A DNA stretch of 18,155 nucleotides from DATBLQ01 sp036555325 (GTDB lineage Bacteria; Pseudomonadota; Alphaproteobacteria; Rhizobiales; Aestuariivirgaceae). This document shows, in pieces, positions 7,164-13,552 of this stretch. The DNA lies in contig DATBLQ010000023.1 in NCBI GenBank assembly GCA_036555325.1, positions 1 through 18,155 on the forward strand, written 5' to 3'. The notes under the pieces were generated by a model. The model was not told the DNA's origin and did no database searches. It saw only the letters and a list, made by a program, of their open reading frames with translations. The first letter of the stretch is position 1, and each line of letters starts with the position of its first letter. The position numbers and the translations under genes are program-made.

Positions 7164-8174
7164 ATGCTGCACAAGCTGCAGGCCCTATCGCTGATTTTGG
7201 CTGCGTTAGCAGCGGCCGCAATCGGTTTTGCCGGAACAAATGATGCGCAAGCCCAATGGAAGCCCACCAAAACGGTGGAGTTCGTCGTGCCGGCCGGTAC
7301 GGGAGGCGGCGCGGACCAAATGGCTCGTATGATCCAGGGCATCGTTCAAAAGTACAACCTGATGGACCAATCGCTGGTCGTCGTGAACAAGGCCGGCGGA
7401 TCGGGTGGCGAAGGTTTCCTGGACATGAAGGACTCCAATGGCAATCCGCACAAGATCCTCATTACCCTCTCCAGCCTGTTCACCACTCCGCTGGCTACCG
7501 GGATCCCCTTCAGCTGGGAGGATCTGACGCCGGTCGCCATGTTGGCGCTCGACGAGTTCGTACTGTGGGTGAACGCCGAGTCCCCGCATAAGACGGCGCA
7601 GGAATATGTCGAAGCCGCCAAGGCTGCCGACGGCCAGTTCGCCATGGCGGGCACTGGCTCCAAGCAGGAGGACCAGATCATTACGGTTGGCTTGGAACAG
7701 TCGACCGGCGCGAAGCTGAAATACATCTCGGAGAAAGGCGGTGGCGATGTTGCCAAGGCGCTTGTCGGTAATCACGTCAACTCGACAGTGAACAACCCGA
7801 TCGAGCAGGTGTCGTTCTGGAAAGCAGGCCAGACTCGGGCGTTGTGCGTATTCGACAGCAAGCGCATCGCGCACACAGAGAAAGTCACTGACAGCATGGC
7901 GTGGAGTGACATCCCGACCTGCAAGGAGGCAGGCTTGGATATCGAGTACACGATGCTGCGCGGCATCTTCATGCCGGCAGGCGTTGAGCAGGGGGCGGTC
8001 GATTACTATGTCGACCTGTTTAAGAAAGTTCGCGAAACGCCCGAGTGGAAAGAGTTCATGGTCAAGGGCGCATTCAATCAGACCTTCATGACGGGCGATG
8101 AGTTCAAGGCCTGGCTGACGAATGCGGCTGCTCTTCATAAGGATTTGATGACCAAAGCTGGCTTCATCAAGTGA
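7164..8174 (+). CDS. tctC: tripartite tricarboxylate transporter solute-binding protein (TctC/Bug family)
   Basis: The 336-residue product begins with a Sec signal peptide: basic start (MLHK), hydrophobic core 7-24 and a probable cleavage after ALA-like DAQA (30|31). The mature part opens WKPTKTVEFVVPAGTGGGADQMAR, the usual Bug-family first strand and ligand loop, and keeps the family's length of about 300 residues. It should bind a carboxylate in the periplasm and hand it to TctAB. AGGGAGGT lies 5 nt before the ATG, the strongest ribosome binding site in the operon, in keeping with the high level needed for a binding protein. The ligand cannot be told from sequence; the downstream acyl-CoA genes suggest an organic acid that becomes a CoA ester. 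No regulator gene is adjacent. Confidence 0.9.
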   Translation: MLHKLQALSLILAALAAAAIGFAGTNDAQAQWKPTKTVEFVVPAGTGGGADQMARMIQGIVQKYNLMDQSLVVVNKAGGSGGEGFLDMKDSNGNPHKILITLSSLFTTPLATGIPFSWEDLTPVAMLALDEFVLWVNAESPHKTAQEYVEAAKAADGQFAMAGTGSKQEDQIITVGLEQSTGAKLKYISEKGGGDVAKALVGNHVNSTVNNPIEQVSFWKAGQTRALCVFDSKRIAHTEKVTDSMAWSDIPTCKEAGLDIEYTMLRGIFMPAGVEQGAVDYYVDLFKKVRETPEWKEFMVKGAFNQTFMTGDEFKAWLTNAAALHKDLMTKAGFIK

Positions 8175-8180
8175 CCAGAC

Positions 8181-8208
8181 ACGGCTTCGGCGGCAACGCC
8201 GGAGCCGT
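8181..8208 (+). promoter_or_regulatory. intercistronic stem-loop between tctC and tctB
   Basis: ACGGCTTCGGCG (8181-8192) pairs with CGCCGGAGCCGT (8197-8208) over 12 bp with one mismatch, around a GCAA tetraloop. No T-run follows. It starts 6 nt after the tctC stop and ends 17 nt before the tctB ATG. Such hairpins often protect the 3' end of a binding-protein message or cause partial termination, so that tctC is made in excess over tctBA; here that is inference. Confidence 0.65.
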
Positions 8209-8225
8209 CAGCGAAAAGACTTCAA

Positions 8226-8732
8226 ATGAGGCATGAAGACGAAACCGGCGACAGTTTGTTGTCGAACCGGTCGGCTAACATCCTGGTCGCCCTGATCCTG
8301 ATCGCTGTCGGCGGGCTGGTCATCGCCGACAGCTTACGGCTCGGCATCGGCTGGGCCGAGGACGGCCCGCGACCAGGTTACTTTCCGTTCTACACCGGGC
8401 TGCTGATCGTGCTGGCGAGCCTCTGCACGATCGTGCTGACCGTGATGGGGCGCATGGGAAGCAAAGGGCCCTTCGTCCGCCGTGAGCAATTCCGGGACGT
8501 AATGAAGGTTTTCGTGCCGACGGCGATCTACGTGGCTCTGATCTGGTTGATCGGCATCTACGTGGCAAGTGCGGTCTTCATCGCCGTATTCATGCGCTGG
8601 CTCGGCAAGTTCAAATGGCCTCTGACCATCATCGTCAGCCTTGCCGTACCATTCGCATTGTTCGTGATCTTCGAACTCTGGTTCCTGCTTCCGCTGCCAA
8701 AAGGGCCAGTCGAGGATCTGTTGGGTTACTGA
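8226..8732 (+). CDS. tctB: tripartite tricarboxylate transporter small membrane subunit (TctB family)
   Basis: The 168-residue product has four predicted membrane segments (about 18-38, 53-75, 98-122 and 128-156), the layout of TctB proteins. The conserved family feature GPRPGYFPFYTGLLIV (about 47-62, 'GPgfFPllla' in other members) is present after the first helix. It partners with the large TctA subunit to form the integral membrane part of the transporter. The start at ATG 8226 has no strong ribosome binding site (only GAAAAG upstream), so its translation may depend on readthrough past the hairpin before it. The tctA start follows 38 nt after the stop. Confidence 0.85.
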   Translation: MRHEDETGDSLLSNRSANILVALILIAVGGLVIADSLRLGIGWAEDGPRPGYFPFYTGLLIVLASLCTIVLTVMGRMGSKGPFVRREQFRDVMKVFVPTAIYVALIWLIGIYVASAVFIAVFMRWLGKFKWPLTIIVSLAVPFALFVIFELWFLLPLPKGPVEDLLGY

Positions 8733-8770
8733 CCAGGGGACCACCCGAACCCTGCACCAGGGAGAACAGC

Positions 8771-10282
8771 GTGGAAGCATTGAGCTCGTTAATCGCTGGC
8801 TTCAGCGTCCTCGGCGACCCTGCAAACGTCTTGTACATGCTAATCGGAATTACGCTTGGCGTCCTCATTGGCGTGCTTCCGGGACTAGGCGGTGCCAATG
8901 GCGTCGCCATTCTCCTGCCGCTCACCTTCAGCATGTCGCCGACGTCGGCGATCATCATGCTTTCCTGTATCTATTGGGGCGCGCTGTTCGGCGGTGCCAT
9001 TACCTCGATACTTTTCAACATTCCGGGGGAGCCATGGTCGGTGGCCACGACCTTCGATGGTTATCCCCTGGCGCAGCAGGGGCGCGCCGGAGAGGCGCTG
9101 ACTGCTGCCTTCACCTCTTCCTTCTTCGGTGCCTTATTCGCCGTCATCCTGGTCACGTTTCTGGCGCCTCTGATCGCTTCCATGGCGCTCGCGTTCGGGC
9201 CGGCTGAGCTGTTCGCCGTGCAGCTTCTCGCCTTTTGCAGCTTCGTCGGCATGAGCAGAGAACCACCCTCGAAGACAATTGCTGCCATGATGCTTGGCTT
9301 TGCGCTTGCCGCCGTGGGCCAAGATCCGTCGACCGGACAGCTGCGCATGACCTTCGGCTGGTACGAGCTGCTACGCGGCTTCAACTTTCTGATCGCGGTC
9401 ATCGGTCTGTTCGGCATCGGCGAGATCCTGCTGACCATGGAGGAAGGCCTTGCCTTCAGGGGTCGGAGTGCGAAGATCAATCCACGTGTCGTGCTGCAGA
9501 CCTGGGCCAAGCTGCCGAAGTTCTGGGCGACAGCGTTGCGTGGTGCCATCGTCGGCTGTTGGATGGGCATTACTCCAGGTGGTGCGACGCCAGCATCCTT
9601 TATGAGTTACGGCGTGGCCAAGCGCTTCTCGAAACGTGGCGCGCATTTCGGCCAGGGTGAGCTTGAGGGAGTCGTGGCACCGGAGACCGCGGCACATGCC
9701 GCCGGAACCAGCGCACTTCTACCGATGTTGACACTCGGGATCCCCGGCTCGCCCACAGCCGCCGTTTTGCTGGGCGGACTGCTTATTTGGGGCCTGGAGC
9801 CCGGACCAATGCTATTCATCGATCAGCCAGACTTTGTCTGGGGCCTGATCGCGAGCATGTATCTTGGCAACGTCGTAGGGCTGATCGTGGTCCTAACAAC
9901 TGTGCCTTTGTTTGCGGCGATCCTGCGCATTCCATTCAGCATTATCGCCCCGGTAATCATAACCGTCTGCGCGATCGGCGCCTTCACTGTGAGAAACGCG
10001 CTTCTCGACATAACCTTTATGCTTATCTTCGGCGTCATCGGTTACGTCTTCAAGAAGCTCCAGTACCCGCTGGCTCCATTGGTCCTGGCACTGGTGCTCG
10101 GGGACATGGCCGAGTCCAATTTCCGAAATGCCATGGTACTGTCGGACGGCGGTCTGTGGATCTTTTGGTCGAATGGTTTGGTCGGTTCGATTTGCGGTCT
10201 GGCCGTGTTTATGCTGTTTTGGCCTTTGATTTCGTCTGGTCTCAAACGTCTTCGTTCGCGTCGAAGCCAGCCGGCCGAATAG
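8771..10282 (+). CDS. tctA: tripartite tricarboxylate transporter large membrane subunit (TctA family)
   Basis: I start this gene at GTG 8771, giving 503 residues, the usual TctA length. AGGGAG (8759-8764) lies 6 nt upstream, and the first residues (MEALSSLIAGFSVL) match family N-termini. A longer open frame from 8615 only adds 52 residues read across tctB. The two TctA signature halves are clear: LPGLGG (36-41) and GGAITSILFNIPGEPWSVAT (74-93, followed by DGYPLA), then near the middle a second GGATPAS...SY motif with LGIPGSPTAAVLLGGL. About 10-12 membrane helices are predicted. The protein forms the ion-coupled translocation path for the solute delivered by TctC. NIPGEPWSV replaces the commoner NTPGTPAAA, marking a subgroup that may differ in substrate. 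Confidence 0.92.
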   Translation: MEALSSLIAGFSVLGDPANVLYMLIGITLGVLIGVLPGLGGANGVAILLPLTFSMSPTSAIIMLSCIYWGALFGGAITSILFNIPGEPWSVATTFDGYPLAQQGRAGEALTAAFTSSFFGALFAVILVTFLAPLIASMALAFGPAELFAVQLLAFCSFVGMSREPPSKTIAAMMLGFALAAVGQDPSTGQLRMTFGWYELLRGFNFLIAVIGLFGIGEILLTMEEGLAFRGRSAKINPRVVLQTWAKLPKFWATALRGAIVGCWMGITPGGATPASFMSYGVAKRFSKRGAHFGQGELEGVVAPETAAHAAGTSALLPMLTLGIPGSPTAAVLLGGLLIWGLEPGPMLFIDQPDFVWGLIASMYLGNVVGLIVVLTTVPLFAAILRIPFSIIAPVIITVCAIGAFTVRNALLDITFMLIFGVIGYVFKKLQYPLAPLVLALVLGDMAESNFRNAMVLSDGGLWIFWSNGLVGSICGLAVFMLFWPLISSGLKRLRSRRSQPAE

Positions 10283-10356
10283 CTGTTCTGCCTGAAAGGC
10301 TTGTGGGCGTTCTTGGACCTAGTGTACTCTGACGAATAAGATCCATGGAGGAATAG

Positions 10357-12117
10357 ATGACATCAACGGGTCTCGCCGCGAAATCAGCAACGAGCACAAC
10401 CGCGGAAGACACGCTGAAGCAGAAAAGCAGGGACGCCAATGTCATTTCGGGCGGGCATCTCGTGGCCAAAGCGCTGAAGAACGAGGGCGTGGACACGATT
10501 TTCACGCTATGCGGCGGCCATGTTATCGATATCTATGACGGCTGTGTCGACGAAGGCATCCGCATCATCGACGTGCGACATGAGCAGGTGGCGGCCCACG
10601 CTGCCGACGGTTATGCGCGCCAGACAGGCAAGCTTGGCTGTGTGGTGACGACCGCCGGTCCGGGCTGCACGAATGCTGTCACTGGTATTGCCACGGCGTT
10701 TCGATCTGAGAGTCCCGTTCTGCATATCGGCGGACAAGGCGCGCTTACGCAGCACAGGATGGGGTCGCTGCAGGACCTGCCGCACGTCGACATGATGCGG
10801 CCCATCACGAAATTCTCCGAAAGCGTACGCTCGACAGAGCGCGTCGCGGATATGATCTCGATGGCGGCTCGCGAATGCTTTGCTGGCGCCTATGGTCCAG
10901 CCTATCTCGAAATTCCGCGCGACGTGCTTGATCGTGAGGTGGATTTCTCCAAGGTTGTCATTCCGGCGACCGGCAAGTATCGCGCATCGACAAGGGCGCT
11001 CGGCGATCCGCGTGATATCGAAAGGCTCGCCGACATTCTGGTGAAGTCCGAGCGACCCGCAATATTGTTTGGCCAGCAGGTCTGGATGGCACGAGGCCAT
11101 GAAGAGGCCGTGGCACTTCTTCGCGGCCTTGATATTCCTGGCTACTTCAACGGCGCGAGTCGCGGTTTGTTACCGCCGGGTGACCCGCACCATTTCGATC
11201 GGACTCGCTCTCAGGCTTTCTCTAACGCCGATGTGATCGTCGTCGTAGGTACGCCGTTTGACTTCCGCATGGGCTATGGCAAGCGCATTAGCAAAGATTT
11301 GACTCTTGTCCAAATTGACATGGACTACCGGACTGTCGGCAAAAACCGCGACATTTCACTTGGCCTCGTCGGCCATCCAGGCACCATCCTGGGTGCTGTG
11401 CTTGACGCGGCGAGTGCGCGCATCGATGCCGGCAAGCGTCAGGCTAGGAAACAATGGATGCGGGAGCTCCAGGAGGCGGAGACAAGCGCCACCGAGAAGC
11501 TTAAGCCACTATTCATGTCGGAAAGCATACCAATTCATCCTTATCGCGTCGCCTGGGAGATAAATGAATTCCTAACTGACGACACCATCTATATCGGTGA
11601 TGGCGGCGACGTGGTGACAATCTCGGCACAAGCTGTCCGTCCGCGCCGCCCGGGCCATTGGATGGATCCGGGCGCACTCGGCAGTCTCGGCGTTGGCACG
11701 GGCTTCGCGATGGCGGCGAAGCTCGCCCACCCGGCCAAGGAAGTGCTCTGCTATTACGGCGACGGTTCATTTGGCATGACGGCCTTCGACATGGAGACGG
11801 CAAACCGCTTCGGCGCGCCCTATATCGCTGTGATCGGCAACAACTCCGCGATGAACCAAATCCGCTATGGTCAGATCGCCAAATACGGGGAGCAGCGCGG
11901 TAATGTCGCCAACCTGCTGGGGGATGTTCCGTTCGGCAAGTTCGGCGAAATGCTCGGCGGTCGTGGTGAAGAAGTTCGCGAGCCGACGCAGATCGGGCCG
12001 GCGCTGCGGCGAGCACGCGAATCCGTTCACAAGACGGGCCGCTCTGCCGTCATCAACATTTGGGTAGACCCGCGTGAATACGCGCCGGGAACAAAGGCGC
12101 AAACAATGTACAAGTGA
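10357..12117 (+). CDS. thiamine-diphosphate enzyme, 2-hydroxyacyl-CoA lyase-like
   Basis: The 586-residue product has the three domains of ThDP enzymes of the acetolactate synthase/HACL/oxalyl-CoA decarboxylase group: N-terminal Pyr domain with catalytic glutamate E76 (RHEQ, 74-77), a central domain (about 217-352) and a C-terminal PP domain with the ThDP motif GDG (468-470)...NN (495-496). The stretch MGSLQDLPHVD...TKFS (135-154) closely follows human HACL1 (MGAFQEFPQVE...TKFS), whereas oxalyl-CoA decarboxylases have a GDYEE segment there and SAPGFLNG earlier; both are absent. HACL splits a 2-hydroxyacyl-CoA into an aldehyde or ketone and formyl-CoA. GGAGGA precedes the ATG by about 4 nt. 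A polar N-terminal tail of about 27 residues is extra. An acetolactate-synthase-like activity remains possible, but the neighbouring formyl-CoA transferase favours a formyl-CoA producer. Confidence 0.65.
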   Translation: MTSTGLAAKSATSTTAEDTLKQKSRDANVISGGHLVAKALKNEGVDTIFTLCGGHVIDIYDGCVDEGIRIIDVRHEQVAAHAADGYARQTGKLGCVVTTAGPGCTNAVTGIATAFRSESPVLHIGGQGALTQHRMGSLQDLPHVDMMRPITKFSESVRSTERVADMISMAARECFAGAYGPAYLEIPRDVLDREVDFSKVVIPATGKYRASTRALGDPRDIERLADILVKSERPAILFGQQVWMARGHEEAVALLRGLDIPGYFNGASRGLLPPGDPHHFDRTRSQAFSNADVIVVVGTPFDFRMGYGKRISKDLTLVQIDMDYRTVGKNRDISLGLVGHPGTILGAVLDAASARIDAGKRQARKQWMRELQEAETSATEKLKPLFMSESIPIHPYRVAWEINEFLTDDTIYIGDGGDVVTISAQAVRPRRPGHWMDPGALGSLGVGTGFAMAAKLAHPAKEVLCYYGDGSFGMTAFDMETANRFGAPYIAVIGNNSAMNQIRYGQIAKYGEQRGNVANLLGDVPFGKFGEMLGGRGEEVREPTQIGPALRRARESVHKTGRSAVINIWVDPREYAPGTKAQTMYK

Positions 12118-12198
12118 CCAGACTGGCGGACACTCTGGCTTCAACTGAGAGACACATATCAGCAACAGTCAACGTCAGGAAACTTTCGAGAGGAATAC

Positions 12199-13473
12199 AT
12201 GGGCAAGGCATTGGATGGCATCCGGATTCTCGATTTCACCCACGTGCAGTCCGGTCCAACCTGCACACAGCTTCTGGCATGGCTCGGTGCCGACGTTATC
12301 AAGGTAGAGCGGCCTGGCATTGGGGATATCACGCGCGGCCAACTGTGCGATATCCCGGATGTCGACAGCCTTTATTTCACGATGCTAAACCATAACAAAC
12401 GCTCGATTACCATCGACACCAAGAACCCGAAGGGTAAGGAGGTGCTCGAGGCGCTGGTGAAGACTTGCGATGTGCTCGTCGAGAACTTCGCGCCGGGGGT
12501 GCTCGACCGCATGGGCTTTGGCTGGGAGCGCATCCAGGTTCTCAATCCGCGCATGATTGTTGCGTCGGTGAAGGGTTTCGGGCCCGGCCCCTACGAGGAC
12601 TACAAGGTTTATGAGAATGTTGCCCAGTGCGCCGGCGGCTCTGCATCGACCACAGGCTTTGACGATGGCCCGCCCATGGTGACGGGAGCGCAAATCGGCG
12701 ACAGCGGCACCGGCCTGCATCTGGCGCTTGGCATTGTTTGTGCGCTGTACCAGCGCAACGCGACGGGCAAAGGGCAGAAAGTCTTGGCTGCAATGCAAGA
12801 TGGCGTGCTCAATCTTTGCCGCGTCAAACTACGCGACCAGCAGCGCCTGACCCATGGTGTGCTCAAGGAATATCCGCAATATCCCCATGGCAAGTTTGGC
12901 GACGCTGTCCCGCGTGCGGGCAACGCTTCAGGTGGCGGCCAGCCTGGGTGGATCCTCAAGTGCAAGGGATGGGAGACCGATCCCAACGCCTACATCTATT
13001 TCATTACCCAAGCGCCGGTGTGGGATAAGATCTGCCAAGTGATCGGCAAGAAACAGTGGATCACCGATCCGAACTACGCAACGCCGGAAGCACGGCTGCC
13101 CCGACTGATGGAGATCTTCGCGACCATCGAAAAATGGACCATGACCCAGGACAAGTTCGAGGCCATGGAACTTCTCAACAAGTACGATATTCCCTGTGGG
13201 CCCATTCTTTCCATGAAGGAGATCGCCGAGGAACCGTCTTTGCGCAAGACGGGCACGATCGTCGAAGTGGACCATCCGACGCGCGGCAAGTATCTAACTG
13301 TTGGCAACCCCATCAAGATGTCCGACAGTCCCACCGAGGTGAGGCGCTCGCCACTCCTTGGCGAACACACCGAGGAGATCCTGCGCGACGTTCTGAAATT
13401 CGATGACAACCGGATCCGCGAGATCAAAGCTTCAGGAGCACTAGGGGAGGTCCGCCGCGCGGCAGCCGAGTAG
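12199..13473 (+). CDS. frc: formyl-CoA transferase (class III CoA-transferase, Frc/YfdW-like)
   Basis: The 424-residue product is very close to E. coli YfdW and Oxalobacter Frc along its whole length; shared blocks include LDFTHVQSGP (11-20), RDQQRL and GQPGWILKCKGWETDPNAYI (247-266). The catalytic aspartate is D168 (QIGDSGTG), equal to D169 of Oxalobacter Frc. Position 48 is Gln, as in YfdW, where the Oxalobacter enzyme has Trp. These enzymes move CoA from formyl-CoA to oxalate as interlocked dimers in the cytosol. The mobile glycine loop is changed: GNASGGGQPG with S244 where both models have Gly, and A240 where they have Gly. GAGAGGAA lies just before the ATG. The partner gene upstream is HACL-like, not oxalyl-CoA decarboxylase, so the acceptor may be a 2-hydroxy acid instead of oxalate. 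Confidence 0.88.
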   Translation: MGKALDGIRILDFTHVQSGPTCTQLLAWLGADVIKVERPGIGDITRGQLCDIPDVDSLYFTMLNHNKRSITIDTKNPKGKEVLEALVKTCDVLVENFAPGVLDRMGFGWERIQVLNPRMIVASVKGFGPGPYEDYKVYENVAQCAGGSASTTGFDDGPPMVTGAQIGDSGTGLHLALGIVCALYQRNATGKGQKVLAAMQDGVLNLCRVKLRDQQRLTHGVLKEYPQYPHGKFGDAVPRAGNASGGGQPGWILKCKGWETDPNAYIYFITQAPVWDKICQVIGKKQWITDPNYATPEARLPRLMEIFATIEKWTMTQDKFEAMELLNKYDIPCGPILSMKEIAEEPSLRKTGTIVEVDHPTRGKYLTVGNPIKMSDSPTEVRRSPLLGEHTEEILRDVLKFDDNRIREIKASGALGEVRRAAAE

Positions 13474-13552
13474 AGTTTCATTCGCCGGGTTTTGGCAGAA
13501 CCCCATCGGGCCCGCGTGATGCAATAAGCCGATAGAGCTTCTAGGAGCAGCA

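Noticed and set aside
7206..8138. 310-residue minus-strand frame opposite tctC
   Set aside because: It is a shadow of tctC caused by GC-rich codon bias; no family resemblance and no ribosome binding site.
8615..8770. 52-residue N-terminal extension of TctA
   Set aside because: It is read across the end of tctB; GTG 8771 has a good ribosome binding site and gives the family's normal length.
10357..12117. Oxalyl-CoA decarboxylase (oxc), which would make this a standard oxalate operon
   Set aside because: The SAPGFLNG and GDYEE segments of Oxc are absent and HACL-type segments are present; kept only as a fallback.
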